The notes under the pieces were generated by a model. That model ran no database searches. It was not told where the DNA came from and saw nothing but the letters and a program-made list of their open reading frames with translations. From NCBI GenBank assembly GCA_937936675.1, contig CALDDL010000144.1:1-38593 (forward strand): DNA of 38,593 nt. Direction: 5' to 3'. A program made the position numbers and the translations under genes. Below are positions 8,977 through 18,235 of the stretch, one piece after another; the stretch's first letter is position 1; each line of letters starts with the position of its first letter. The DNA comes from an uncultured bacterium. Its GTDB lineage: Bacteria > Bacteroidota > Ignavibacteria > Ignavibacteriales > Melioribacteraceae.

Positions 8977-10179
8977 TTATTTTAGTATCTGCTCTATTCT
9001 TTCTAATTTCCCATCAATGTTGCTTCTTGGAATTATATTAAAAATTTTACACAGCATCGGGTATATATCAATGTTACGGACTGTACCTGTTTTATAATTA
9101 CTTTTAAATGCGGGACCATTAGCGATAAAAAAACCATTCATATCAAGGTGATGGTTATCGTAGCCATGATTTCCTTTTGAATCAGAATAATATTCTCTCT
9201 TATTATTTTGAATAAGAGTCCAGCCCATATCTGCAATAACTACAATTTCTGCAATGAGAGGATTTTCAGAGAAATGAAAATATTCAGGTACATCAGCTCG
9301 TTTATAGACTTTATAATTTTTTTCATTTTTCTTCAAGCGATTATAAAGAGAATCTACTGAAGAACCGGAAGGATTAATCATCATTACCGGACCACTATCA
9401 TATAACTTAGCATTTAGACCATCCAAAATATTTCCGACATTAATTTGTCTTTCTTTACTAATTTCAGTCATTCCATGATCCGATACAAAAACAACATTAA
9501 TACTATCTTTTATGGAGAGCGCATTCAAGCTATTTAATAACAAACCGGCAATAGAATCCAATTTCGCAATCGATTTATTAGTTTCTGGGGAGTTCGGTCC
9601 AAAGTTATGTCCATCGTCATCAGTTTCGTGGAAATATAACGTAATAAAATGAGGACGTTCATTTTCGGGTAATTTCAACCAATTAATTATTCCGGTGATT
9701 TTTTTATCTTCAGGACAATTATGGTCATAAGGCATAAAGTAAGTTGGTCGGCGATAAGCTAACTCAATTTCAGAGCCGGGCCAAAAGTAACTTGCTGTAG
9801 TAATCCCTTGACGTTCGGCAGTTTCCCAAAATGGTTCTCCTAAATACCATCGGGGGTCTCTAACTTCATTACTATCACTCATCTTATAAGTCTTATCTGT
9901 GAAACGATTATAAATGGTGTTGTGAATTATGCCATGATTTTGAGGATACATTCCTGTGATGATAGAAATATGATTTGGGAAAGTTTTTGAAGGGAAGCAA
10001 GGTTCAAGTGAAAGTGAATTAACTCCCTCTGAAGCAAATTTATTTAAGTGTGGTGTAAGTCCTCTATCCAAATAATCCCACCTAAAGGCGTCGAATGAAA
10101 CTAAGATCAAATAAGGTTTTCCGCCTGCTAAAATATTAAGCTGGAGGGTAAGAACGAGTAATATAATTAATTTTTTCAT
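8977..10179 (-). CDS. Exported type I phosphodiesterase/nucleotide pyrophosphatase (NPP, alkaline phosphatase superfamily)
   Basis: The 400-residue protein has a signal peptide (residues about 1-19) and the NPP catalytic layout: metal ligand Asp30 in VSFDAFRWDY, Thr66 nucleophile in PSKTFPNH, HETDDDGHNFGP (residues 184-195, Asp and His191 ligands), SDHGM (Asp234, His235), and a distal GNHGYDNH His. Known NPP enzymes hydrolyse phosphodiester and pyrophosphate bonds in nucleotides or lysophospholipids outside the cytoplasm; the substrate here is unknown. It is the first gene of a three-gene minus-strand operon with two M16 peptidases. A TACCTTTG box about 35 bp upstream is a plausible promoter element. 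The C-terminus shows no anchor. Confidence 0.92.
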   Translation of the reverse strand: MKKLIILLVLTLQLNILAGGKPYLILVSFDAFRWDYLDRGLTPHLNKFASEGVNSLSLEPCFPSKTFPNHISIITGMYPQNHGIIHNTIYNRFTDKTYKMSDSNEVRDPRWYLGEPFWETAERQGITTASYFWPGSEIELAYRRPTYFMPYDHNCPEDKKITGIINWLKLPENERPHFITLYFHETDDDGHNFGPNSPETNKSIAKLDSIAGLLLNSLNALSIKDSINVVFVSDHGMTEISKERQINVGNILDGLNAKLYDSGPVMMINPSGSSVDSLYNRLKKNEKNYKVYKRADVPEYFHFSENPLIAEIVVIADMGWTLIQNNKREYYSDSKGNHGYDNHHLDMNGFFIANGPAFKSNYKTGTVRNIDIYPMLCKIFNIIPRSNIDGKLERIEQILK

Positions 10180-10213
10180 AGTACCATAATAATTAATATT
10201 TAATAATTGTGTA

Positions 10214-10221
10214 CAAAGGTA
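10214..10221 (-). promoter_or_regulatory. Bacteroidetes-type -7 box (TACCTTTG) for the phosphodiesterase-M16 operon
   Basis: On the minus strand this reads TACCTTTG, an exact match to TAnnTTTG. It lies 34 bp upstream of the start codon, giving a leader of roughly 25-30 nt. No clear TTTG -33 element is seen. The assignment rests on the consensus and on four similar correctly oriented boxes elsewhere in the window. Confidence 0.45.
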
Positions 10222-10451
10222 AAAAAACTTTTTTTAGAATGATATAATTTTATATCTTCTATATGAAAAATTCCCCAATTAGGTAAAATTGTCTGAAAAA
10301 GGAATATTAATAAAATGTTAACAAACCGGTTTCACAAAAAAACAAGTTGAAAAAGATTTATTTTCCTCCAATATTTAGCTACACAATTAATCCGCATGAG
10401 AAAAACATTTTCTTAGTAGATATGTATTATAAAAAACAAAAGGAGTGATGT

Positions 10452-13400
10452 ATGATTAAAATGAAACAATTGCTTTCATTTTTTCTGTTTGCAGTAATTT
10501 TATTAAGCGCACAGTTAAGTTTCGGACAGGGGTCCACCACTGCTGCAATTAATGGTATTATTGATGATCAGAACGGGAATCCATTGCCGGGTGCAAATAT
10601 AATTGCAGTGCATATTCCCTCAGGTACACAATATGGAACAACTTCACGCGAAGACGGTAGATACAATTTATTCGGTCTTAGAGTTGGCGGTCCATACAAA
10701 GTTACTGTATCATTTGTTGGTTTTACATCTCAAGTAGAAGAAGGTTTCAATTTAGCTTTAAGTCAAACCCTTTCTATGAATTTCCAATTGAGCGAAAAAG
10801 CTGTAGAACTTTCGGGTATCACAGTTAGTGCCGAAAAAGGTGCAGTATTTTCAGCAGCTAGAACCGGTGCAGCTCAAAACGTAACTTCAAAACAAATTCA
10901 AGAAATACCTACAATATCAAGAAGTTTTGCAGGTATCGCAAAATTATCACCATTATTCTCGGGTGAAGGTTCACAAGCAGCAGGAAGAAGCAATAGATTT
11001 AATAATATTCAGATAGACGGTACACAGTATAACGATCTATTCGGTTTAGGAAGCACAGGAACACCGGGCGGACAAACAGGCGCAAACCCAATTTCATTGG
11101 ACGCTATTAGCGAATTCCAAGTAGTTGTTGCTCCCTATGATGTTCGTTTAAGTGGTTTCACTGGCGGCGGTATCAATGCTATCACAAGAAGTGGTGGTAA
11201 CAAATATAACGGTTCTGTTTACTTCTTCGGTAGAAACGAGAGCTTCGTCGGTAAATATAAAGGTGCTAGCGATTACCCTGAATTCAAAGAGTATCAGGTC
11301 GGTGTAAGAGCAGGCGGACCAATCATTAAAGATCAGTTATTTTTCTTCTTAAATGCCGAAATGACTGCTGATGATAATCCAATATCAAACGCAGCATTAA
11401 CTCAAGGTACAGATGCTATCAATAATGCAAATAGAGCTAAAGCTGATAAATTTGCAAGCTTATTAAAGAACAACTATGGTTATGATGCCGGTTCTTATGA
11501 ATCATATACCAGAGAAAGACCCTCAAAAAAATTATTCATAAGATTCGATTATAACTTAGCTGATAATCACAAATTAACATTAAGACATAACTTCGTTGAT
11601 TCTTATCAGGATAATTTAAATCAACGTACTTCTAATAACTCAATGTCTTTTGATTCTTATAACTACAGAATCAAAAACAACACTAATTCTACAGTATTGC
11701 AGTTAAATAGTACTTTCTCTAATAATATGTCAAACGAATTAATTCTTGGATATACAAGAATAAGAGATAGAAGAGCAGGTAATGGCGTTAATTCACCTGA
11801 AATCGAAGTTCGTGATGGTGGTTTAGCAATGTTTGCTGGTCCTGATAGATATTCTTCAGCAAATGAATTAGATCAAGACGTATTTGAATTTACGGATAAC
11901 TTCTCGGTTTCTATGGGAGACCACGTATTCACGGTTGGTACTCACAATGAATTCTTCTCATTCAGAAATCTATTCGTTCGTTCATTTTTCGGATACTGGC
12001 AGTTCAATAGCTTAACCGATTTTGAAAATGGTAAACCAGCATTCTTCCAGAAAAATTTCTCAAGAACAAGCGATCCTAATCAAGCTGCAGAATTTAGCGT
12101 TGCTCAATTAGGTTTCTATCTTCAGGATGAATGGAACATAACACCGAAATTGAAATTAACAATCGGTGCAAGAGTTGATATTCCTACCTTCCCTGAATCA
12201 CCAATGCAGAACGATTCAGTTGCAAAATATTTCCCTGAAATCAGTACAACAGATACTCCAAGCGGTAACTTATTATTCTCTCCAAGAGTTGGTTTTAATT
12301 ATGATATATCAGGAGATAGAACAACTCAATTACGCGGTGGTGTTGGCGTATTCACTGGACGTATTCCTTATGTTTGGATTTCTAATAACTACGGTAACTC
12401 AGGTATGTTATATGCAGAAGTTAGAAACGCATCTTCAGGATTAGATTTCAGAAATTGGGGAATGAATCCTTATGTTCAACCGGGTGTCGGTTCTCCGGGT
12501 ACAGGTGCTGCAAGATTAATTTCTGAAATTAACGTAATGGATAAAGATTTAAAACTTCCACAGATCCTAAGATTTAACGTTGGTCTTGATAATCAGTTAC
12601 CTCTAGGATTTATTGGTACAGTTGAATTCCAATATTCAAAAACAATAAACGATATGTTATATCGTAAATTAAATATTAAACCGGCAGTTGGTAATGTGCC
12701 TATTATTGGTTCTGGTCTTGATGGCAGACCAATTTATGGCGGAACCGATGGAAAGAATAATAACTTTACAGACGTTCTCCAGATATATAACACTTCAGGC
12801 GGATATCAATATAATTTAGTATTCCAAGCACAAAGAAACGTAGCTCGCGGATTATCTGTTAATGCAGGTTATGTTTATGGTCAATCAAAAGATCGTAACT
12901 CAGTTAACTCATCACAAGCAAATTCTCAGATGAGATACAATCCTGTAAAATATGATGCTAATAATCCTGATTTAGTTAGATCACAATATGAAGTTGAACA
13001 CAGAACTTATATGTCATTATCTTATGTTCATGAATTCTTTGAAAATGCAGCCACCACATTCTCATTATACTATAATGGTCAGAGTGGTTCACCATTCTCA
13101 TTTAACGTAAGAGGTGACTTAAACGGCGATGGTTTCGATCAGAACGATTTATTCTACATCCCAAGAAATAGTTCAGAAATTTTATTAGGTACAATTGTTA
13201 ATAACCAATATAAACCTGCTTCTCCTTCTATGTGGAATGACTTAAATTCATTTATTGAAAATAACGATTACCTAAGCAGCAATAGAGGTAAAATTGCTGA
13301 ACGTAATGGTGCTTCAAATCCATGGAGAAATATTCTTGATTTCAGATTAACTCAAGATATTCCTGATTTATGGGGTATGGGTAAATTCCAGGTATCATTA

Positions 13401-13622
13401 GATATTCTTAACGTTCTTAATTTACTTAATAGTGAATGGGGATATGATGAAAGTGTATTCTCAACATATAACACCGTTACATTGCAAGGTAAAGTTACTT
13501 ACGAAGGAAAGAAGAATGCTCCGGTTTATACATTTTCTAAACCAGCAAGAAACGTTCCTTGGACAATCAATGACTTAACTTCAAGATGGGCAATGCAGTT
13601 AGGAATTAGATATTCAATCTAA
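10452..13622 (+). CDS. TonB-dependent receptor with N-terminal carboxypeptidase-regulatory domain (Oar-like)
   Basis: The 1056-residue outer-membrane protein has a signal peptide ending near SFGQ (residue about 25), then a CarboxypepD_reg domain (GIIDDQNGNPLPGANI...TSREDGRYNLFGL, about 30-120), a plug region (about 130-260, including FNNIQIDGTQYNDLFGLGS and FTGGGINAITRSGGN) and a long beta-barrel ending MQLGIRYSI. This is the layout of Oar/OmpA-related TonB receptors common in FCB bacteria. The ligand is unknown, and no partner SusD gene is adjacent. AGGAG at 10441-10445 supports the ATG at 10452 rather than the in-frame ATG at 10461. Codon use looks more regular than in neighbours, consistent with high expression. 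A strong terminator follows. Confidence 0.9.
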   Translation: MIKMKQLLSFFLFAVILLSAQLSFGQGSTTAAINGIIDDQNGNPLPGANIIAVHIPSGTQYGTTSREDGRYNLFGLRVGGPYKVTVSFVGFTSQVEEGFNLALSQTLSMNFQLSEKAVELSGITVSAEKGAVFSAARTGAAQNVTSKQIQEIPTISRSFAGIAKLSPLFSGEGSQAAGRSNRFNNIQIDGTQYNDLFGLGSTGTPGGQTGANPISLDAISEFQVVVAPYDVRLSGFTGGGINAITRSGGNKYNGSVYFFGRNESFVGKYKGASDYPEFKEYQVGVRAGGPIIKDQLFFFLNAEMTADDNPISNAALTQGTDAINNANRAKADKFASLLKNNYGYDAGSYESYTRERPSKKLFIRFDYNLADNHKLTLRHNFVDSYQDNLNQRTSNNSMSFDSYNYRIKNNTNSTVLQLNSTFSNNMSNELILGYTRIRDRRAGNGVNSPEIEVRDGGLAMFAGPDRYSSANELDQDVFEFTDNFSVSMGDHVFTVGTHNEFFSFRNLFVRSFFGYWQFNSLTDFENGKPAFFQKNFSRTSDPNQAAEFSVAQLGFYLQDEWNITPKLKLTIGARVDIPTFPESPMQNDSVAKYFPEISTTDTPSGNLLFSPRVGFNYDISGDRTTQLRGGVGVFTGRIPYVWISNNYGNSGMLYAEVRNASSGLDFRNWGMNPYVQPGVGSPGTGAARLISEINVMDKDLKLPQILRFNVGLDNQLPLGFIGTVEFQYSKTINDMLYRKLNIKPAVGNVPIIGSGLDGRPIYGGTDGKNNNFTDVLQIYNTSGGYQYNLVFQAQRNVARGLSVNAGYVYGQSKDRNSVNSSQANSQMRYNPVKYDANNPDLVRSQYEVEHRTYMSLSYVHEFFENAATTFSLYYNGQSGSPFSFNVRGDLNGDGFDQNDLFYIPRNSSEILLGTIVNNQYKPASPSMWNDLNSFIENNDYLSSNRGKIAERNGASNPWRNILDFRLTQDIPDLWGMGKFQVSLDILNVLNLLNSEWGYDESVFSTYNTVTLQGKVTYEGKKNAPVYTFSKPARNVPWTINDLTSRWAMQLGIRYSI

Positions 13623-13652
13623 TTCTAAAGTATAAAAAAGTTGTAAAAAAAA

Positions 13653-13679
13653 GCCGCTTAATAAAGCGGCTTTTTTTTT
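13653..13679. terminator. Bidirectional intrinsic terminator between the TonB receptor and yajQ
   Basis: The stem GCCGCTT (13653-13659) pairs with AAGCGGC (13664-13670) around an AATA loop. It is flanked by an A-run on the left and nine Ts on the right, so it works in both directions. It serves the receptor gene on the plus strand and touches the stop codon of the convergent yajQ gene. Confidence 0.93.
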
Positions 13680-14175
13680 ATTTGAAATTTGTGAATTGAG
13701 CCGGAAAATCGTAATCAGCTTCTTTTACTAATTTCATTACTTCTTGCAGATCATCAATCTTTGTTGCCTGCACTCTCACTTGTTCATCCTGAATCTGTGC
13801 ATTTACTTTTAGTTTAGAATCTTTTATAAGTTTTGTTATGAGCTTAGCATTATCTTTAGAGATTCCGCTTTGCAAAAGTATTTTTTGTTTTATTCTTCCA
13901 TTGGCTGCTGGTTCCGGCTCTTCATATTTCAATGCCTTAATCGAAATTCCTCGCTTAATAAATTTTGATTGAATAATATCGATTGATTGTTTTCTGCTAT
14001 AATCATCTTTAGTATTGATAGTTAACAATTTGTCTTTCTTATTAACATCAATTTCAGTTAAAGAATCTTTAAGATCATATCTTTGGTGGATCTCTTTTGT
14101 AGCTTGATTAATAGCGTTATCTACTTCTTGAAAATCAATTTCTGAAACGATATCGAAAGAATGATTAGATGCCAT
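13678..14175 (-). CDS. yajQ: YajQ family nucleotide/cyclic-di-GMP-binding protein
   Basis: The 165-residue protein matches YajQ (DUF520) over its whole length: MASNHSFDIVSEIDFQEVDNA at the N-terminus, then INQATKEIHQRYDLKDS, and a C-terminal DYDFPAQFTNF-type ending. In Xanthomonas a YajQ homologue binds cyclic di-GMP and modulates a LysR-type regulator; E. coli YajQ was reported to bind nucleotides. The role here is unproven, and no diguanylate cyclase is visible in the window. A monocistronic gene is likely: its own TAACTTTG promoter box lies 34 bp upstream, GAGGA precedes the start codon, and the shared bidirectional terminator closes it. Confidence 0.93.
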   Translation of the reverse strand: MASNHSFDIVSEIDFQEVDNAINQATKEIHQRYDLKDSLTEIDVNKKDKLLTINTKDDYSRKQSIDIIQSKFIKRGISIKALKYEEPEPAANGRIKQKILLQSGISKDNAKLITKLIKDSKLKVNAQIQDEQVRVQATKIDDLQEVMKLVKEADYDFPAQFTNFK

Positions 14176-14208
14176 ATAAATTCCTCTTTATTATTTGTAA
14201 TTTTAGTT

Positions 14209-14216
14209 CAAAGTTA
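14209..14216 (-). promoter_or_regulatory. -7 promoter box (TAACTTTG) for yajQ
   Basis: This is an exact TAnnTTTG match on the minus strand, 34 bp upstream of the yajQ start. A TTTG (minus strand, at 14233-14236) lies 16 bp further upstream, a little closer than the usual -33 spacing. The same octamer TAACTTTG is found in front of the pyr operon. Confidence 0.5.
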
Positions 14217-14374
14217 GTAATAATTTTTTAATCAAAAAAAAGAAGTTTTTCTTTGATAGTTAATGATTTAATTAATATATTATTTACCAAAGGATTTTGG
14301 TTAAGTTATTTCTCACCTTTTCCGGAGGGCACTGTGCTAATTATCACAGCATTATTAGGAAAAAAAATTATAAT

Positions 14375-15559
14375 ATGGTAATAAAGACTTTTCGTCTATT
14401 GATCGTTCTTTCATTTATTTTTGTGGGAGATTTTTTCGCACAAGATTCTTTGATCAAGATTGGCGAGGTATTATCTAATCATGGTTTCGAAAATATTAGA
14501 ATTAATACAGAAGCTAGTTCTTTATATATTTCTTATGAAAATCGTTTATATAGATTTGAAGCAAATGCACTAAATAATGCTACAAAACTTGTAGTTGATG
14601 TACTACACGATTACAAAGAAATATATTTTATAATTGTTAATCGAAATATTCCTCTTTCCGTTTTTAAGTATGATGTTGATAAGAAAGAGTTTGTTGATTT
14701 TATTTTTGATGTTGATGAATATTGGGATAAAGTAAAAAAAATAGAACCAATTAATTCATCTAATTTGAAATTTGATTTAGTAATAAAACCGGATTTTAAG
14801 GGAGAGTTTGGAGATTATAGCAATCCTATTCAGGCACAGTTTAATCTTCTTCCCGAAATTAATACAAATATTTCTACCGGTTTGAATATATCGTATGAAA
14901 CAATTGTTCCTTTATATAATGAATTTACATCTTTGGAAGATTCTGTTCGTCCCGGTATTATTTCACTCAGTCAATTTATTCGGTTACCAAATTCAGTTTT
15001 TTTATTAGGCTCTGTGGGATATTTTTCAAATAATCGATATGGGGTCGATTTTGAAGGAAAAAAGTATTATACTAACGGTAACTATTCTTTCGGTATTAAT
15101 TTTGGTTATACCGGTTATGCTCAATTGATGTTTGGAAGATTTTATTATTCGGAACCGTATTTATTTACAGGTAATATTAATACCGAATATCGAATTCCGG
15201 AATATGATTTAACATTAGGAATAACAGGAGGAAAGTTTCTTTATAAAGATATGAGTTTAAGATTCGACGTTAATAGACAATTTGGTGAAATTGAAATCGG
15301 ATTTTTTGCAATTTACTCTGAGGGAGGAAATTATAATGGAGGATTCAATTTCGTAATTCCACTTTTCCCGTCTAAGCATCTTAAACCAAATATCGTAAGA
15401 ATAAAAACATCAGAGAATTATAGATGGGAGTACAGAGTAAGAGGATTGATTCCCGGGCAAAGAGGGCGGTCTTATAAAACGGGTAATTCAATTAACAGCT
15501 TATTGGAAAGAACTAATCCAAGCTTTATAAAAAATTATTTACAAAAATATATTAACTAA
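14375..15559 (+). CDS. Exported protein of unknown function, probable beta-rich envelope protein
   Basis: The chosen ATG gives 394 residues and a good signal peptide (MVIKTFRLLIVLSFIFVGDFFAQ). A longer frame from a TTG at 14297 would place 26 polar residues before the signal peptide and is rejected. After the signal there is a region of about 120 residues (LIKIGEVLSNHGFENIRI...) and then a Tyr/Phe/Gly-rich part with alternating strands (for example YFSNNRYGVDFEGKKYY), suggesting an outer-membrane barrel. I do not recognise a named family; YjbH-like barrel proteins are one possibility. A strong SD-like GGAGGG lies 44-50 nt upstream and serves a different short frame (see findings). The next gene begins 20 bp downstream. 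Confidence 0.75.
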   Translation: MVIKTFRLLIVLSFIFVGDFFAQDSLIKIGEVLSNHGFENIRINTEASSLYISYENRLYRFEANALNNATKLVVDVLHDYKEIYFIIVNRNIPLSVFKYDVDKKEFVDFIFDVDEYWDKVKKIEPINSSNLKFDLVIKPDFKGEFGDYSNPIQAQFNLLPEINTNISTGLNISYETIVPLYNEFTSLEDSVRPGIISLSQFIRLPNSVFLLGSVGYFSNNRYGVDFEGKKYYTNGNYSFGINFGYTGYAQLMFGRFYYSEPYLFTGNINTEYRIPEYDLTLGITGGKFLYKDMSLRFDVNRQFGEIEIGFFAIYSEGGNYNGGFNFVIPLFPSKHLKPNIVRIKTSENYRWEYRVRGLIPGQRGRSYKTGNSINSLLERTNPSFIKNYLQKYIN

Positions 15560-15579
15560 ATACTAAAAAGAGGTGCTAG

Positions 15580-16788
15580 ATGAAGAAATTGCATACTTTC
15601 AAAAGTTCATTATTCATATCTTTTGCAGTTTTGCTGCTTACATCATTTGTGTTTTATAGCTGCGAAGGATCAAGAGTAGGACCAGTACTACCGGAACCAC
15701 CGGCTCCAGACCCAACTCCATTCGTCATTGAAGGCTTTGTAAAAGACTTAGCTAATAATACTCCAATGGCTAATGTCGGTGTAGCTATTACAAAAAATGA
15801 CGGATCAAATTTAGTAACTGCTACAACAGATTCAAAAGGTATGTTCAGCGTTCCTGTGGCTAGTTTTGCCGGAAGTCCAACGCAACTATTGGTTACAGCT
15901 ACTACTACCGGTTATGCTTATGGAACAAGTGCAGTAACAATTGATTATGCAGGAAGATCGGTTTCAGTAGCTCCAATATTCCTTGCAAAATTACAAACTA
16001 CTACAACTGCTATTACAGCATCGGCAGGCGGTAATGCTGATGCTAATTCACAGCAAGCTTTAGGTAATCCACAATTTGATTTGTCAATCCCTGCAGGTGC
16101 TTTAGCTTCAAATACAACAATTGCTATTTCACCATTATCTTTATCAACTGCACCTCCAACACCTCCTTCTCAAGGTACGTTTTCGGTTGGTTCAGCAGAT
16201 TTCGGACCTGATGGAACTACATTTACAAAACCTGTTACTATTACTATTCCTTTAGCTGTAAGACAGGTTGCCGGTACAGTTATTCCATTAAGATATTTTA
16301 ATAAAAATACCGGTGCATGGGTTCAGGAAGGATCTGCAATAGTTCAAGCCGATGGTTTAAGTGCAAAAGGATCTATCACTCACTTTACACCATGGGGCGT
16401 TTTATTAAACGTTAATTTCTCTTCTTCTGTTGTTTCAGAAGTAAGAACTCCGGTTACATTAGCCGGTCAAGATTATCAGAATACTTTAAATAATGTTTCA
16501 AATGTAAATTTTGTTAATACTTGGGTTACTGAATTTGTTGGTAAAAAAGAAGGTACTAAATTTAATGCAGGTTTAGTTTATACATTAAATTATTCAGTTC
16601 CTTCAAAACCAACAACTACACCTGCTGGTGTTTGGACTTATGTTGAACCAACTCTCGTTAGAGTAACACAAAACAAGAATGGCGTCATCACAGTTGGTCC
16701 ATATTCTGTAACAGTACCTTATACAATTGTTAAATTTGTTATCGAAGGTAACCGTTGGATAGATAGACATAACCAAGGTGGAAATTAA
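15580..16788 (+). CDS. Lipoprotein with carboxypeptidase-regulatory-like and ZU5-like beta domains
   Basis: The 402-residue protein has a hydrophobic leader ending FYSC, with Cys28 as the probable lipidation site (a loose lipobox), followed by a Pro-rich linker. Residues about 48-130 form a carboxypeptidase-regulatory-like Ig domain (VIEGFVKDLANNTPMANVGV...). Residues about 155-270 resemble a ZU5-type sandwich (DLSIPAGALASNTTIAISPL, then GPDGTTFTKPVTITIPL). No catalytic residues are apparent. Cell-surface or periplasmic adhesion or structural function is inferred. AGAGGTG precedes the ATG. The next gene, an OmpA-type porin, is 98 bp away with its own strong ribosome-binding site. Confidence 0.78.
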   Translation: MKKLHTFKSSLFISFAVLLLTSFVFYSCEGSRVGPVLPEPPAPDPTPFVIEGFVKDLANNTPMANVGVAITKNDGSNLVTATTDSKGMFSVPVASFAGSPTQLLVTATTTGYAYGTSAVTIDYAGRSVSVAPIFLAKLQTTTTAITASAGGNADANSQQALGNPQFDLSIPAGALASNTTIAISPLSLSTAPPTPPSQGTFSVGSADFGPDGTTFTKPVTITIPLAVRQVAGTVIPLRYFNKNTGAWVQEGSAIVQADGLSAKGSITHFTPWGVLLNVNFSSSVVSEVRTPVTLAGQDYQNTLNNVSNVNFVNTWVTEFVGKKEGTKFNAGLVYTLNYSVPSKPTTTPAGVWTYVEPTLVRVTQNKNGVITVGPYSVTVPYTIVKFVIEGNRWIDRHNQGGN

Positions 16789-16886
16789 GTATGAATTTTT
16801 TACCGGATATGAAAATTATCCGGTTTAATTCTTTTTTGTTACGAAGAAATTTAAATAACTAATTGTTCCCTCATTAAGGAGGATAT

Positions 16887-17987
16887 ATGAAAAAAATAAT
16901 GCCTTTTTTACTATTTTTACTGCTTGCTACTTTCACAGTACCTGTAAAAGCTCAGCTAGCAACAGATTCATGGAGTTTTGGATTTGGATTTAAGTATCCA
17001 CGTTTATTAAGCTCTAATACTTCACCTTTGAATTCAAACTACGGTGCATATTTATCACTTCAGAGAAACTTCTCTGAGCATGTAGGTTTGAGATTTAAAG
17101 CAGCTTATGGTCATTTAGAGGGAGAATTTACTTCACCTTTGACCGGTGTAAATACTACAGTTTCAAATTTTATTTCAGGTAATCTTGATCTTATGTATTA
17201 CTTGATTCCATGCGAACCGGTTTCACCTTATGTATTTGGAGGTGGTGGCGCAGCTTATAGAATGCTTGATAATTACGCTACTACTACTTTAGATGAAAAT
17301 GCTGTAGTTGGTAAAGTTAATGCAGGATTTGGTGTTGAATGGACAGTATCTCCTGAATGGAAATTTGTTACTGAAGCCGATTATAATCTTACATTAAATT
17401 CTGAATTAGATGGTGCTCTTGGAGTCAATGAAGTAAATGGTAAAGATACTTACCTAGCATTAAATGTTGGTTTACTTTATTATTTCGATCAAGGACCACA
17501 ATCAAAATATTGCCAACTCTATTCAGGTATTACTGTAGATCAAGAAAAAGTTGATTATGACAGAATTGAAGAGATGGTAAAAAAACATATACCTAAAGAA
17601 GTTGTCAAAGAAGTTGTAGTTGAAAAACCTGTTGCACAAGCTGCACGTAATGATAACTGGGTATTAGTTGGAGTTAATTTTGATTTTGATAAAGCAACAT
17701 TACGTCCGGAAGCTTATCCAATTCTTCTTCATGCTACAACCGTTATGCTTAATAACCCTGATTTGAAAGTTGAAATTCAAGGTCATACAGATAGTATCGG
17801 TTCTGAAGCATATAACCAAAAATTATCTGAAAGAAGAGCTAATGCAGTTAAGAATTACTTATTAGCTCGTGGTATTGCCGCTAATCGTCTTTCTATAAAA
17901 GGCTTTGGCGAAACTTCTCCAATGGCTGATAATAATACTGCCGAAGGTAGAGCAATGAATAGAAGAATAGAATTCAAGACGAATTAA
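16887..17987 (+). CDS. OmpA family outer-membrane protein (beta-barrel plus peptidoglycan-binding domain)
   Basis: The 366-residue protein has a signal peptide (ending VKAQ near residue 23), an eight-stranded-barrel-like N-terminal half (about 30-205), a charged linker with EVVKEVVVEKPVAQ (about 230-250) and a C-terminal OmpA domain (about 255-366). The latter shows FDFDKATLRPEA, GHTDSIGSEAYNQKLSERRA and a final GRAMNRRIEF; the Asp and Arg of these motifs bind diaminopimelate in OmpA. It should tether the outer membrane to peptidoglycan. AAGGAGG stands before the start and a strong intrinsic terminator follows, as expected for an abundant porin. Confidence 0.94.
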   Translation: MKKIMPFLLFLLLATFTVPVKAQLATDSWSFGFGFKYPRLLSSNTSPLNSNYGAYLSLQRNFSEHVGLRFKAAYGHLEGEFTSPLTGVNTTVSNFISGNLDLMYYLIPCEPVSPYVFGGGGAAYRMLDNYATTTLDENAVVGKVNAGFGVEWTVSPEWKFVTEADYNLTLNSELDGALGVNEVNGKDTYLALNVGLLYYFDQGPQSKYCQLYSGITVDQEKVDYDRIEEMVKKHIPKEVVKEVVVEKPVAQAARNDNWVLVGVNFDFDKATLRPEAYPILLHATTVMLNNPDLKVEIQGHTDSIGSEAYNQKLSERRANAVKNYLLARGIAANRLSIKGFGETSPMADNNTAEGRAMNRRIEFKTN

Positions 17988-18019
17988 TATTCTTAATAAG
18001 AAATAGAATTAAAAAAAAA

Positions 18020-18045
18020 GCCATCGAATAGATGGCTTTTTTTTT
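18020..18045. terminator. Bidirectional intrinsic terminator between the OmpA gene and tRNA-Pro
   Basis: The stem GCCATC (18020-18025) pairs with GATGGC (18031-18036) around a GAATA loop. Nine As precede it and nine Ts follow, so it can stop both ompA transcription and the opposing tRNA-Pro transcript whose 3' end is 10 bp away. Confidence 0.92.
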
Positions 18046-18054
18046 GCTATATAG

Positions 18055-18129
18055 TCGGGGTGGGGAGATTCGAACTCCCGACCTCTTCGTCCCGAACGAA
18101 GCACGCTAACCGGGCTGCGCTACACCCCG
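18055..18129 (-). tRNA. tRNA-Pro (anticodon CGG)
   Basis: The minus strand folds into a standard cloverleaf: acceptor stem CGGGGTG/CACCCCG with discriminator A, D-arm GCGC...GCGT, anticodon stem CTTCG/CGAAG with loop TTCGGGA (anticodon CGG, G37 as usual for proline), and T-arm GGGAG-TTCGAAT-CTCCC. Length is 75 nt and CCA is not encoded. This isoacceptor reads only CCG, a rare codon in such an AT-rich genome. A near-consensus TATATTTT box on the minus strand (18146-18153) may be its promoter. Confidence 0.96.
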
Positions 18130-18215
18130 AATATTTATCGCCTCTAAAATATAATTTTTTCTTCAATTCTTCCTATTTTTATAATTCTTTTCTTTACTTT
18201 TTTTAGAATAAGAAC

Positions 18216-18223
18216 TAACTTTG
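18216..18223 (+). promoter_or_regulatory. -7 promoter box (TAACTTTG) for the pyrRBC operon
   Basis: This is an exact TAnnTTTG match. Transcription would begin around 18228-18232, just before the PyrR-binding-loop-like hairpin, so the leader RNA would start with the regulatory structure. No clear -33 TTTG is visible. Confidence 0.5.
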
Positions 18224-18235
18224 AATAATAAATAA

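Noticed and set aside
12166..12444. 92-codon plus-strand frame inside the TonB receptor gene
   Set aside because: It overlaps the barrel-encoding frame completely and shows no recognisable protein features.
14297..14374. TTG start 26 codons before the ATG of the exported protein
   Set aside because: It would put a polar, low-quality extension in front of an excellent signal peptide, and nothing resembling a ribosome-binding site precedes it.
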